A DNA stretch of 52,366 nt, taken from positions 1 to 52,366 of the forward strand of contig DASXUT010000154.1 of NCBI GenBank assembly GCA_036504675.1. Direction: 5' to 3'. The first letter of the stretch is position 1. Each line of letters starts with the position of its first letter. The notes under the pieces are model-generated. The model ran no database searches and was not told the origin of the DNA. It was given only the letters and a program-made list of their open reading frames with translations. The stretch is from Bacillota bacterium. GTDB taxonomy: Bacteria; Bacillota; Sulfobacillia; JAJYWN01; JAJZPE01. A program made the translations under genes and the position numbers. Below are positions 35,098-43,975 of the stretch, piece by piece.

Positions 35098-35865
35098 TCA
35101 GACCGAGCCCGGGTCCCGCACCTCGCGCAGGAAAGCCAGGGTCTTGAGGGGCTTGTCCAGCCGGTGCTGGATGTGCTCGGCCAACATCTGCTCGAGGGCC
35201 CTGGCGACGGTCGGAGCCAGCTTGAGGGCGACCGCCTTGCGCAGGTCGGCGGTCAGCAGGAAGCGGGCCGATTCGACGGCCCCGGCCGGGACGGTCAGGG
35301 CCGACTCGTCGACGGCCGCGCATTCGGGGCAGAGGACGCCGCCGGCGGCCGGCGAGAAGGCCCGCCGGCCCGCGTCGCCCCCACCGAGTGCCCGCCCGCA
35401 TCCGGCGCAGCGCTCGAACTCCGGCCGGAAGCCGGTCAGGGACAGCAGCCTCAACTCGAAGAGTCTGGCCGTGACCTCCGGTTCGGCCCCCGCTTGGAGC
35501 ATGTGGAGGGTCGCCAGGAGGAGGAGGAAGAGGTCCGGGTTGCGGTCACGTTCCCGGGTGAACTCATCGGTCAGCTCGGCCAGGTAGGCCCCGTAGGCCG
35601 CCTTGACGAGGTCCTCGCGGATGCCGGTGAAGGGCTCGCGGATCTCGCATTGGCTGAGCCGGTCCAGGCCCCGCCCGCGGAAACAAAGAACAAACCCGTG
35701 GATGAAGGGCTGGGTGGCGGCGGCCAGCGGGCTCCGGGCCCGCCGGGCCCCGGCCGCGGACACCTGGACCTTGCCTTCCTCACGGGTGTAGAGGGTCAGC
35801 GCTTTGTCCGCCTCGCCGAGGTTGCGCGAGCGGAGGATGATCCCTTCGGTCTTGTAGAGGGACAC
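35098..35865 (-). CDS. recO: DNA repair protein RecO
   Basis: The 255-residue recombination mediator has an OB fold at the N-terminus (YKTEGIILRSRNLGEADKAL), a helical middle and a C-terminal four-Cys zinc finger (CAGCGRAL...LCPEC, about 160-200), as in Bacillus RecO. It works with RecR to load RecA on single-stranded DNA. GTG at 35865 starts two bases after deoC and has no strong binding site of its own, so coupling to deoC is likely. Position between era and glyQ is the standard one, apart from deoC and murT insertions. Confidence 0.93.
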   Translation of the reverse strand: MSLYKTEGIILRSRNLGEADKALTLYTREEGKVQVSAAGARRARSPLAAATQPFIHGFVLCFRGRGLDRLSQCEIREPFTGIREDLVKAAYGAYLAELTDEFTRERDRNPDLFLLLLATLHMLQAGAEPEVTARLFELRLLSLTGFRPEFERCAGCGRALGGGDAGRRAFSPAAGGVLCPECAAVDESALTVPAGAVESARFLLTADLRKAVALKLAPTVARALEQMLAEHIQHRLDKPLKTLAFLREVRDPGSV

Positions 35866-35867
35866 CG

Positions 35868-36602
35868 TCAGGAGGGGCCCCGCCGGGCGTCGAACTCCTT
35901 GATGATGGCCGCCCCGGCGCTGGCCCCGAGGCGAGTGGCCCCGGCCCCGATCATCGCCAGGGCGTCGTTCAGGGTGCGGATGCCGCCGGCGGCCTTGACC
36001 CCGAGGTCGGGGCCGACGGTCTGCCGCATCAGCCGGACGTCTTCGAGGGTGGCCCCGCCGGTCCCGAAGCCGGTCGAGGTCTTGACAAAGTCGGCCCCCG
36101 CCCGGACGGCGGCCTGGCAGGCCCGGGCCTTCTCCTCATCGGTCAGGTAACAGGCCTCGATGATCACCTTGACCAGCGGATGCCCGCCTTCCTTCGGGGC
36201 GGGACGGGCGGGTCCGGCCGGGCGCTTGGCGAAAGCCTCCCGGCCGGCCTCGACCACGGCCCGGATGTCCCGCTCGACCAGGTCGTCCCGGCCGCCCTTG
36301 AGGGCGCCGACGTTGAGGACCATGTCGACCTCGCCGGCCCCGGTCAGGACGGCCTCACCCGCCTCGGCCGCCTTGGTGGCGGTGGTCGTCGCGCCGAGCG
36401 GAAAGCCGATCACCGTGCAGACTTCCACCTCGGAGCCCTCCAGGTTGGCCACGGCCAGGGCGACGTGTCCCGGGTTGATGCAGACCGAGGCGAAGCCGTA
36501 TTCCTTGGCTTCCTCGCAAAGGTTGATGATGTCACGGGCGGTCGCCTGGGCCTTCAACAGGGTGTGGTCGATCATCCGGGCCAGGCTCTTGCGGGTCAAC
36601 AT
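35868..36602 (-). CDS. deoC: Deoxyribose-phosphate aldolase
   Basis: The 244-residue TIM-barrel enzyme cleaves 2-deoxyribose-5-phosphate to glyceraldehyde-3-phosphate and acetaldehyde in deoxynucleoside salvage. Visible motifs are [41 protein letters not shown], the Asp of [12 protein letters not shown], the Schiff-base Lys in [10 protein letters not shown], and [11 protein letters not shown] family insertion of about 12 residues ([16 protein letters not shown]) precedes [13 protein letters not shown] follows GGGGGGAGAACCGGC. Its place between era and recO is unusual, but it shares a pathway with cdd two genes upstream. Confidence 0.96.
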   Translation of the reverse strand: MLTRKSLARMIDHTLLKAQATARDIINLCEEAKEYGFASVCINPGHVALAVANLEGSEVEVCTVIGFPLGATTTATKAAEAGEAVLTGAGEVDMVLNVGALKGGRDDLVERDIRAVVEAGREAFAKRPAGPARPAPKEGGHPLVKVIIEACYLTDEEKARACQAAVRAGADFVKTSTGFGTGGATLEDVRLMRQTVGPDLGVKAAGGIRTLNDALAMIGAGATRLGASAGAAIIKEFDARRGPS

Positions 36603-36657
36603 GCCGGTTCTCCCCCCTGGTTCAAAGGTGGTCGCGCCGGCCGAGGCCGGCGCCCGG

Positions 36658-37596
36658 TCACTTCTGATCGTAGTACCCCAACATCCGCAAGACCTCCGGG
36701 CTGTTCCGCCAATCGCGGTTGACCTTGACCCACAGGTCCAGGTAGACCGGCGACCCCAGGAGGCTCTCCACCTCCTGCCGGGCCTGCTGGCCGATCTCCT
36801 TCAGCATCCGCCCGCCTTCGCCGATGATGATCCCCTTCTGGGAATCCCGCTCGACGAAGATGATGGCCTTGATGTAGACCATGTTGTTCGGGCGGGACGA
36901 CATCTCCTCCACGGCCAGGGCCACCGAATGGGGGACTTCCTCGCGGGTGAGTCGGAGAATCTGTTCCCGCACCAGTTCGGCGACGATGGCCCGCTCCGGC
37001 TGGTCGGTGACGACATCTTCGGGGTAGTACCTGGGGCCCTCCTCGAGGTGGTCGATGATCGCCCGCAGGAGGACGTCCAGGTTCGTGCCTTCAGTGGCCG
37101 AGATCGGGACGACCGACTTGTACGAGCCCAGTCCGGCGTAACGGTCGGTGGCCCCGGCCAGCTCGCCCTGGTGGAGCAGGTCGATCTTGTTGACCGCCAG
37201 GAGGGCCGGGGTCTTGGCCTCGATGATCTTGCGGGCGATGAGGACGTCGCCGGGCCCCAGGGGGGCTTGCGCCTCGACGACGTGGACGATCAGGTCGACC
37301 TCGGCCAGGGTTCGCTGGGCCAGGTTGACCATGTACTCGCCGAGCTTGTGCCGCGGCTTGTGGATGCCCGGAGTGTCCAGGAAGATGACCTGATACTCCG
37401 GGCCGCTGATGATCCCGAGGATCTTGTTCCGGGTCGTCTGCGGCTTGTCGGAGACGATGGCCAGCTTCTGGCCGGCCATGTGGTTGAGGAGGGTCGACTT
37501 GCCGACGTTGGGGCGGCCGATGAGGGCGACGAAGCCCGAGCGGAATCCCTCCGGCTGGTCGGGGATCAGCGGCGTGGGCCGGCTATCTTCGCCCAA
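36658..37596 (-). CDS. era: GTPase Era
   Basis: The 312-residue GTPase has G1 [11 protein letters not shown]2 region [12 protein letters not shown]3 DTPGIHKP, G4 NKID and a C-terminal KH domain with [15 protein letters not shown] that binds the 3' end of 16S rRNA during 30S maturation. The start is TTG at 37596 with GGAGGGG about 10 bases upstream, three bases after the cdd stop. Its N-terminus carries about 15 extra residues before [14 protein letters not shown]. ybeY, also an rRNA maturation factor, lies further upstream in the same direction. Confidence 0.96.
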   Translation of the reverse strand: MGEDSRPTPLIPDQPEGFRSGFVALIGRPNVGKSTLLNHMAGQKLAIVSDKPQTTRNKILGIISGPEYQVIFLDTPGIHKPRHKLGEYMVNLAQRTLAEVDLIVHVVEAQAPLGPGDVLIARKIIEAKTPALLAVNKIDLLHQGELAGATDRYAGLGSYKSVVPISATEGTNLDVLLRAIIDHLEEGPRYYPEDVVTDQPERAIVAELVREQILRLTREEVPHSVALAVEEMSSRPNNMVYIKAIIFVERDSQKGIIIGEGGRMLKEIGQQARQEVESLLGSPVYLDLWVKVNRDWRNSPEVLRMLGYYDQK

Positions 37597-37599
37597 TGG

Positions 37600-38028
37600 T
37601 CATTTCCCCTCCCTCTCCAAGGAGAACGAGAAGGGCAGGAGTTCACCGAGGGTGATCACGGCTGCCTCCCCCGTGTCGGCGTTGCCCGTGACCACCCGGA
37701 GGTCCGGCCGAGCAAACTCGGCCATCACCTGCCGGCAAACCCCGCAGGGGAAGGGGAGCTTGGCCCCACCGCCGGCGACGGCGACGGCGGAGAAGGCACG
37801 GTCACCCTCGGAGACGGCCTTGAAGACGGCCGTCCGCTCGGCGCAGTTGGTCGGGCCGTAGGCCGAGTTCTCGACGTTGCAGCCGCCGTAGACCCGCCCC
37901 TCCGGGGTGCGGACGGCCGCCCCGACGAGATAGCCGGAATACGGGGCATAGGCGCGGAGGCGATACTCGGCGGCCGTTTCGAAGAGCCGGCGGTCGGCTT
38001 CGTTAAGCTGGTCGATCCGGGTCTTCAC
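37600..38028 (-). CDS. cdd: Cytidine deaminase
   Basis: The 142-residue homotetrameric-type zinc deaminase converts (deoxy)cytidine to (deoxy)uridine. It has the substrate loop CNVENSAYGPTNCAERTA with catalytic Glu in CAE, and the zinc ligands PCGVCRQ. GTG at 38028 overlaps the stop of the upstream DUF3048 gene (GTGA), with GGTGGAG upstream. The upstream in-frame codons are inside that gene and not part of this one. It sits before era, as in Bacillus. Confidence 0.95.
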   Translation of the reverse strand: MKTRIDQLNEADRRLFETAAEYRLRAYAPYSGYLVGAAVRTPEGRVYGGCNVENSAYGPTNCAERTAVFKAVSEGDRAFSAVAVAGGGAKLPFPCGVCRQVMAEFARPDLRVVTGNADTGEAAVITLGELLPFSFSLEREGK

Positions 38029-39077
38029 TTGAACTCCACCTTCGTTTCGGGGGGGATGACTTCGATCCAGGTCGAGCCGGGCACGAGGACGAGCGGGTTG
38101 CCCTGCGCATCGGTGAAGACGGTCGGGGCTTCCCGGGCGGTCTTCTTCCACTTGGCCTCGATGGCCACCCCCTTGACGAAGACCTGGGCCCGGCCCTCGC
38201 CGACCAGATAGACGTTGATCCTCAGCTTGGGGTCTTTGGGGATGGCCTCGGACTTGACGTACTGGATGATCACGTTGGGCGTGGTCAGCTGCTTCTGGGT
38301 CGGCTTATCCACCAGCGGCTGTCCCTTGATGAACCTGGAGTAGAGGCCGGTGGCCGGGTCGTACTTCCAGGAGACGACGTATCCCTCGTAGCCGGCCGGG
38401 TAGGGAATGGTCATTTCGGTCGCCGGCGAGCCGGTCGGGGCCAGGGCGGCGTCGCGCTTGAACAGCTCGCGCGGCGCTCCTTCGATGGTCGTCCGGTATT
38501 GCTTCTCGGCGGCCGCCGCCATGATCCGCTCGTAGCTGGTATACAGGTTGTTCGGGCTCTTCCGGTCGCCGGCCCGCCACGAGAAGCGGGTTGGGACGTT
38601 GAACTCGAGGTTGACGTCGTTGATGTGGAACTTCGGGATCTCCAGCTCGGCCTGCGGGCTCTGGCCGCAGTGGACGTAGATCGCGTCGAGCTCCATGACC
38701 AGGTCGAGGAAGTAGTCGCGGGCGCTGCGGACCGGTCCGATTTCGGCCGGTGCCTGGTCGAGGAAGACGGCGAAGTAGCGGGTGATGCCGCCTTCCGCCA
38801 GGACCTCGTAGACCAGGCCGGCCTGATCCAGGCCGGACTCCGGGCGGGCGTCGGGGTGATTGTCGACCATCACCGCCACCAAGCGACGCTTGGTCGACTC
38901 CTCGGTGGTTTCGAGGCCGGTCAGCGGGGAGTAGAACTTCTTGGGGGGCTCGGGCGTTGGCGCTTCGGGCGTCTTGCGGGCCGCCCAGAAACGACAGGCG
39001 GCCACCCCGCCGAGGGAGGCTGAGACGGCGAAGACGGCGATGAGGAACCAGACGAAGCGCTTCGGCGAGTGAGCCAT
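38025..39077 (-). CDS. DUF3048 lipoprotein (YerB-like)
   Basis: The 350-residue protein has a signal peptide with lipobox VAAC (C28), so it is predicted to be a lipid-anchored extracytoplasmic protein. After a Pro-rich linker (33-46) follow the DUF3048 segments SPLTGLETTEE, VAVMVDNHPDARPESGLDQA, LVYEVLAEGGITRYFAVFLD and GPVRSARDYFLDL, and a C-terminal domain with FTDAQGNPLVLVPGSTWIEV. Its biochemical function is unknown; YerB of Bacillus is the best known member. ATG follows AAGGAGTCC. It overlaps cdd by 4 nt. Confidence 0.9.
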   Translation of the reverse strand: MAHSPKRFVWFLIAVFAVSASLGGVAACRFWAARKTPEAPTPEPPKKFYSPLTGLETTEESTKRRLVAVMVDNHPDARPESGLDQAGLVYEVLAEGGITRYFAVFLDQAPAEIGPVRSARDYFLDLVMELDAIYVHCGQSPQAELEIPKFHINDVNLEFNVPTRFSWRAGDRKSPNNLYTSYERIMAAAAEKQYRTTIEGAPRELFKRDAALAPTGSPATEMTIPYPAGYEGYVVSWKYDPATGLYSRFIKGQPLVDKPTQKQLTTPNVIIQYVKSEAIPKDPKLRINVYLVGEGRAQVFVKGVAIEAKWKKTAREAPTVFTDAQGNPLVLVPGSTWIEVIPPETKVEFK

Positions 39078-39120
39078 GAGGTGGGGACTCCTTCCCTGTC
39101 TCGGGCCGCGGGCTTGGGGG

Positions 39121-39729
39121 TCAGCCGCGGGCGTTGCCCTTTTCGGGGTTGATCACCCCGCCGGAGATGACCATCTTCATCCCGTCCTCGACACTAAGGC
39201 TGGTTTGGACGACCTGCGTCTCCGGGACCAGCATGAGGAAACCGGAGGTCGGGTTGGGGGTGGTGGCGACGAAAACGTTGACCATCTTCTCGCCGCTCTT
39301 CTCGTTGACCGACCGAGGCGACTCACCGGTGACGAAAGCCAGGGTGTAGATCCCTTTGCGTGGCCATTCGATCATGACCACCCGTTTGAAGGCCGACTGA
39401 TTGGGCTTGGCGAAGGCGTCGACGATCTGCTTGATGGTCCCATAGACGGTCCTCACCAGAGGGGTGCGTTGGACCATCAGCTCGATGCCCTTGAGGAGTT
39501 GGCGCCCGATCCAGATGTTGGTAAGGAAGCCGGCCAGGATGACGACGGCAATGGTCAGAACGAACCCGAGTCCGGGGATGGGGAAGCCGAACAGACGGAT
39601 GTTCTGGACCAGGCCTTCGGTGAGGCCGTTGAGGAAGTTGAAGACCACCCGAAGGACATAGATGGTCCCGTAAACCGGCAACAGGACGATGATCCCGGTG
39701 ATGAGCCAAGCGCGGATTCTCTTCCACAT
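39121..39729 (-). CDS. DUF502-family membrane protein
   Basis: The 202-residue protein has two N-terminal membrane segments (about 7-29 and 50-72, ITGIIVLLPVYGTIYVL and LGFVLTIAVVILAGFLTNIW), then the DUF502 core with RTPLVRTVYGTIKQIVDAF, VVMIEWPRKGIYTLAFVTGE and VFVATTPNPTSGFLMLVPE. Function is unknown; such proteins are found widely in bacteria and plants. ATG at 39729 follows GGGAGGGGAG at a rather long spacing. The frame continues upstream but those codons overlap dgkA. Confidence 0.88.
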   Translation of the reverse strand: MWKRIRAWLITGIIVLLPVYGTIYVLRVVFNFLNGLTEGLVQNIRLFGFPIPGLGFVLTIAVVILAGFLTNIWIGRQLLKGIELMVQRTPLVRTVYGTIKQIVDAFAKPNQSAFKRVVMIEWPRKGIYTLAFVTGESPRSVNEKSGEKMVNVFVATTPNPTSGFLMLVPETQVVQTSLSVEDGMKMVISGGVINPEKGNARG

Positions 39730-39761
39730 GTTTTTCGGTCTCCCCTCCCGGGGGTGATCCT

Positions 39762-40271
39762 TCAGCCGTCGCTCCGGACCGGGCGGAACAAGAGGTAGGC
39801 CAGGACGATGAAGCCGGCGGCCAGCTCGCCCGCGAAAAATGGCCTTTGGGCCAGCCGACCAAGGACGAGTCGCGGGTCGGGGTTCCTGGCCACGACCACC
39901 AAAGCCAAGACGATCAGGGCGAAGAGCGAAGTGATGAGAACCGCCCCGGCCGCGGCATCCTTGGCCAGCCTGGCCAGGGGGCTGGGACCGCCGCCGGCAT
40001 GGTCCACGGCGGCCTCGACGGCGGTGTTGATGAGTTCGGTCGAGATGACGAGGGTGATCGCCAGAAACACCCAGAGCCAATCGGAGACGAGGAAATCCAG
40101 AAAAGAACCGGCGGCCAAGACGAGATAGGCCGCCAGCCAATGCAGCTTCAGGTTGCGCTCACGCCGGGTGGCCGAGGCCACCCCGGCGAGAGCCCAGGCG
40201 AAGGAACGGAAGAAGGATCGGCCTTCAGCGGGCCAATCCGAGCCGCCGGAGAACGGCTTCCTGGCGTTCAT
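39762..40271 (-). CDS. dgkA: Undecaprenol/diacylglycerol kinase (DgkA family)
   Basis: The 169-residue integral membrane kinase contains FFRSFAWALAGVASATRRERNLKLH and the family signature ISTELINTAVEAAVDH, with about four membrane segments. In Gram-positive bacteria it phosphorylates undecaprenol. The family is typically 120-150 residues; the extra C-terminal part (RNPDPRLVLGRLAQRPFF onward) adds one hydrophobic segment. ATG at 40271 overlaps ybeY by 47 nt and lacks a clear site, so translational coupling is presumed; no other in-frame start is better. Confidence 0.88.
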   Translation of the reverse strand: MNARKPFSGGSDWPAEGRSFFRSFAWALAGVASATRRERNLKLHWLAAYLVLAAGSFLDFLVSDWLWVFLAITLVISTELINTAVEAAVDHAGGGPSPLARLAKDAAAGAVLITSLFALIVLALVVVARNPDPRLVLGRLAQRPFFAGELAAGFIVLAYLLFRPVRSDG

Positions 40272-40683
40272 CCATCTCGCGCTCCTGCTCGTCGGTGTGA
40301 TGGTCGTGCCCGAGGAGATGGAGCAGGCCGTGCAGGGTGAGGAAAGCCACCTCGCGCTCGAAGGTGTGGCCGTATGTCTCGGCCTGATCGCGGGCGCGCT
40401 CGAGGGAGACGACGATGTCCCCGAGGAGGAGGGGGCGGTCCTCGTCCGCCCCCTCAAGCATGGCGAAGGAGAGGACATCGGTGGCGCAGTCGATCTGCCG
40501 GTACTCCTTGTTCAACTGGTGAATGTGTTCGTCGTCGACCAGGGCCACGCTGACCTCAACCTGGTCGCGGCGGGCGGGCGACAGCTCCTCAGTCAGGCCG
40601 GCCTCGACGGTCGACCTGACCAGACCCTCCAACCGCTCGTCGACCGGCACCTTATCCTGAAGATTGCTTATCAGAACCTCCAT
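40225..40683 (-). CDS. ybeY: Endoribonuclease YbeY (rRNA maturation factor)
   Basis: The 152-residue metalloprotein ends with HGLLHLLGHDHHTDEQE, the HGxLHLxGHDH zinc motif, preceded by YRQIDCATDVLSFAM and GDIVVSLERA. It takes part in 16S rRNA 3' maturation and ribosome quality control. ATG at 40683 follows GGGGAGGGTCC and overlaps pgpH by 32 nt; codons upstream in frame are within pgpH. The order phoH-pgpH-ybeY-dgkA is conserved in Bacillota. Confidence 0.96.
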   Translation of the reverse strand: MEVLISNLQDKVPVDERLEGLVRSTVEAGLTEELSPARRDQVEVSVALVDDEHIHQLNKEYRQIDCATDVLSFAMLEGADEDRPLLLGDIVVSLERARDQAETYGHTFEREVAFLTLHGLLHLLGHDHHTDEQEREMDERQEAVLRRLGLAR

Positions 40684-42862
40684 TGTCTGGACCCTCCCCG
40701 CTGCCTTCGGCCCCATTCGCGCCTTCCTTCCCGCTATCCTTCCCGCTTTCCCGGCCGTTCTTGCCGTTCTTATGGCCCGGGCGCAGGTCGGCCAGGACGT
40801 TATCGGGATACTCGATCCGCGGGTGGAAGATGCCGGAAAGGACCCGGACAAATGAGCCGGCGATGGTGTCGAGGTCGCGGAAGGTCAGGCCGGACGAGTT
40901 CAGTTGGCCGTCGTCGAGGCGGTCCTTGAGGATCTTCCGGACAAGGGTCTCGATGCGGGCCGGGGTCGGTTTGGCCAGCGAGCGAACCGCCGCCTCGACC
41001 GAGTCGGCCAGCATGACGACGGCCCCTTCGCGGGTTTGCGGGCGTGGGCCCTCATAGCGGAAGTCCTCTTCGACGACTTCCTCGGCCCGGCCGTTCTCGG
41101 CCGCCCGGGAGAAGAAATAGGACACCAGCGAGTTCCCGTGGTGCTGCCGGATGATGTCGATGATCGGCGGGGGCAGGTGATACCTCTGGGCCAGCTCGAC
41201 GCCGTCCTTGACGTGGGAGGTGATGATCAGGGTCGAGAGGGTCGGCGAAATCTTGTCATGCGGGTTCTCCAACCCGAACTGGTTGTCGATGAAGAAGTAT
41301 GGGCGCTTGGTCTTGCCGACATCGTGGTAGTAGGCGCCGACCCTGGCCAGCAGCGGATCCCCACCGGTGGCCTCGGTGGCCGCCTCGGCCAGGTTGGCCA
41401 CCATGATGCTGTGGTGGTAGGTCCCCGGGGCCTCGACCAGCAGCTTCTGGAGGAGGGGCTGCCCGGGATTGGACAGCTCGAGGAGCTTGACCGCGGTGAT
41501 GACGCCGAAGAAGCTCTCGAAGAAGGGCAGCGAGCCGATGGTCAGGATCGAGGCGATCAGCCCGTTGACCATCCCCCAGAGGTAGGTACGCCAGGTCTCG
41601 ATCTCATAGAGGGAGTGGGCGCCCATCAACGACAGGGCCAGGATCCCCGACAGGTTGGCCAGGCCGACCAGAAAGCCGGCCCGCATCACGTCGGAGCGCT
41701 GACCGACCCGGGCCACTGAGAAGACGCCGGTCAGACCGCCGAGGGCGGCGACGACGGCGTAGCGCAAGTCGTTGGCGTTGACCAGCCCGGTGATCACGGC
41801 GAGGACGATGGCGAAGACCACGGCCACCTGCCGGTCGACCAGGATGGCGACGAGCATCGTCCCGAAGGCCACCGGGGCGAGGTAGCCCGAGACGGTGTTG
41901 ACCGCCCCGGCGAGAAAGGCCGTGACGACGATGATGATCCCGAGCATCATCATCGCCGACTCGTCTTCCCAGGCCTTGCGGGCCATGGCGTAGAGGTAGA
42001 GGCCGATGGCGGCCATCAGGATGGCGGCCATCATCGCCGAACCGACGTAGTAACTCAGGTCGAAGCCCTGCCGGAGGACGCCGAGGTCCTGGAGGATGAC
42101 CAGGTCCTCCTGAGTGACGATGGTGCCATCATGGACGACCCGCTCCCCGCGGAGGATCCTGACCGGCTCGACCGAATCCATCGCTTCCTGCCGCCGCAGC
42201 CGGGTCTCGTTCTCATTGAGGGCCATGTTCGGCCGGAGCACCATCTTGGCCAGTTCGGAAACGAAGAGCCGATCGGTCGCGGGCAGCTGTAGGGCGGCGA
42301 CCTCGTTGTCGGCCTGTCGTTTGGCGGTATCCAGGGTGTCTTCCTTGATCCCCACCTGCATCACCCGGCCGAGGACGTCGCTGGTCCACTTCTCCAGGTT
42401 GGCCAGGTTGGCCGGCGAGGTCTTGAGCGCCTGGCTCAGCGTGGCGTCGTCGACGTTGGCGTTGATCTCCGCCCGGAGCTTGTCCAGGCGTTGCTGGGCG
42501 GTGAGGGCGGTGTCCGCCCTGAGTTCCCCGATCCTGGCGAACAGCCGGACCACGTCGTTCTTGGCCGCCGCGGCGACCGCCGGGTTGAGCTCATAAACGT
42601 CGGGGACGGTGTCCGCCTTCTGCTGCCGCTGCTTGTCCGTCTCCGGCCGGTTGACGATCGCCCTGGGGGCGTCGATGTCTCGCGGCGCCGGTTGCCCGAC
42701 CTGCAGGGAAACCTTCTCCGGCCGAGCGTGGCCGGCGATGATCACGGTCAGGAGGATAAAGAAGATAACCGCCCAAACGATGCGCCGCTGGGCGGGGTCC
42801 GGTAACAGTCGATCGTTCAGGACACGTCGCCATTTCTTGCCGAGGTCATCGAAGGAAGCCAA
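40652..42862 (-). CDS. pgpH: 7TM-HD c-di-AMP phosphodiesterase (PgpH/YqfF)
   Basis: The 736-residue membrane protein has an N-terminal span (about 27-44), a large extracytoplasmic 7TMR-HDED domain (about 50-265), seven membrane spans (about 270-460) and a cytosolic HD domain with TYHHSIMVANLAEAA, YYHDVGKTKRPYFF and IRQHHGNSL. PgpH cleaves c-di-AMP to pApA. A low-complexity Gly/Lys/Glu tail (about 695-736) extends past the usual end and overlaps ybeY. TTG at 42862 is the start; the binding site is weak (GAGCTGAAG). It follows phoH by 36 bases. Confidence 0.94.
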   Translation of the reverse strand: MASFDDLGKKWRRVLNDRLLPDPAQRRIVWAVIFFILLTVIIAGHARPEKVSLQVGQPAPRDIDAPRAIVNRPETDKQRQQKADTVPDVYELNPAVAAAAKNDVVRLFARIGELRADTALTAQQRLDKLRAEINANVDDATLSQALKTSPANLANLEKWTSDVLGRVMQVGIKEDTLDTAKRQADNEVAALQLPATDRLFVSELAKMVLRPNMALNENETRLRRQEAMDSVEPVRILRGERVVHDGTIVTQEDLVILQDLGVLRQGFDLSYYVGSAMMAAILMAAIGLYLYAMARKAWEDESAMMMLGIIIVVTAFLAGAVNTVSGYLAPVAFGTMLVAILVDRQVAVVFAIVLAVITGLVNANDLRYAVVAALGGLTGVFSVARVGQRSDVMRAGFLVGLANLSGILALSLMGAHSLYEIETWRTYLWGMVNGLIASILTIGSLPFFESFFGVITAVKLLELSNPGQPLLQKLLVEAPGTYHHSIMVANLAEAATEATGGDPLLARVGAYYHDVGKTKRPYFFIDNQFGLENPHDKISPTLSTLIITSHVKDGVELAQRYHLPPPIIDIIRQHHGNSLVSYFFSRAAENGRAEEVVEEDFRYEGPRPQTREGAVVMLADSVEAAVRSLAKPTPARIETLVRKILKDRLDDGQLNSSGLTFRDLDTIAGSFVRVLSGIFHPRIEYPDNVLADLRPGHKNGKNGRESGKDSGKEGANGAEGSGEGPDNGGSDKQSSG

Positions 42863-42898
42863 CCGCTTCAGCTCGTTTCTCCCTTAGTTCGACCGGAA

Positions 42899-43906
42899 TC
42901 AGGCCCGATCCGGCTCCCCGCTCCGGACGGGCTCGTCCTTGCGCAGTCTATCGAAGACTTCATAGGCTTTGATGATCTTCTGAACCAGCTCATGGCGGAC
43001 GACGTCGCGGTCGCTGAGGTAGACGAAGGCGATGCCATCGACCCCTTTGAGGACCACCCGGACTTCCTCGAGCCCGGAGAACTTCCCGCGCGGCAGGTCG
43101 ACCTGAGTGATGTCGCCGGTGACCACGGCCCGGGAGCCGAAGCCAAGCCGGGTCAGGAACATCTTCATCTGCTCCGGGGTCGTATTCTGGGCCTCGTCGA
43201 GGATGATGAAGGAGTCGTCCAGCGTCCGGCCGCGCATGTAGGCCAGCGGGGCGACTTCAATCATCCCGCGCTCCATGTACTTCTGAAAGGTGTCCAAGCC
43301 GAGGATGTCATAGAGGGCGTCATAGAGGGGCCGCAGGTAAGGGTCGACCTTCTCCTGCAGGTCTCCGGGGAGGAAGCCGAGCTTCTCGCCGGCCTCCACG
43401 GCCGGACGGGTGAGGATGATCCGGTTGACTTCTTTGTTCTTGAAGGCCTGGATGGCCGCGGCCATGGCCAGGTAGGTCTTGCCCGTGCCGGCCGGCCCGA
43501 TCCCGAAGGCCAGGCCGTTGTGGCGGATGGCCTCGATATACTCCTTCTGGCCCAGGGTCTTGGGCTTGATCGGCTTGCCTCGCGTGGTCATGCAGACCAC
43601 GTCGGAGAAAACATCGCCCAGGTCGGCGTCGTTCCCCTCCTGGGCAAGGCGGATGGCGTACCTGACCTCCCGACCGGAGACGTTCACCCCGGAGCGGAGC
43701 AGGTCAAGGAGTTGTCGCAAAAGGGTCGAGACCTTTTCAACGTCCTCGGTCGCCCCGGTGACGACGATTTCGTTCCCCCGGCTGACGATCTTCGCCGGGA
43801 AGCCTTCCTCGACCATCTTCAGGTTCTGGTCGAACCGGCCGAACAGGTTCTGGGCCTCGTCGTTACTGAGGATGGGGATCCTGGTCTCGGTCTCTATGTT
43901 CTCCAA
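42899..43906 (-). CDS. phoH: PhoH-like ATPase
   Basis: The 335-residue protein has an N-terminal KH-like region (NLFGRFDQNLKMVEEGFPAK, VTGATEDVEKV) and a P-loop ATPase domain with GPAGTGKTYLA (about 137-147), ILDEAQNTTPEQMKMFLTRL and VVTGDITQVDLP. PhoH/PhoL is linked to RNA metabolism together with YbeY, encoded two genes on. The start is TTG at 43906; GGAGG is about 19 bases away, so initiation may depend on other features, and the next Met would remove 30 residues of the conserved domain. Confidence 0.94.
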   Translation of the reverse strand: MENIETETRIPILSNDEAQNLFGRFDQNLKMVEEGFPAKIVSRGNEIVVTGATEDVEKVSTLLRQLLDLLRSGVNVSGREVRYAIRLAQEGNDADLGDVFSDVVCMTTRGKPIKPKTLGQKEYIEAIRHNGLAFGIGPAGTGKTYLAMAAAIQAFKNKEVNRIILTRPAVEAGEKLGFLPGDLQEKVDPYLRPLYDALYDILGLDTFQKYMERGMIEVAPLAYMRGRTLDDSFIILDEAQNTTPEQMKMFLTRLGFGSRAVVTGDITQVDLPRGKFSGLEEVRVVLKGVDGIAFVYLSDRDVVRHELVQKIIKAYEVFDRLRKDEPVRSGEPDRA

Positions 43907-43975
43907 GACTGGTTTTAGCGACCTCCTAGGCCAGCGATGGCTTGGGCCCCGAAAGGCCGTCTCGCTGGTTACCGG

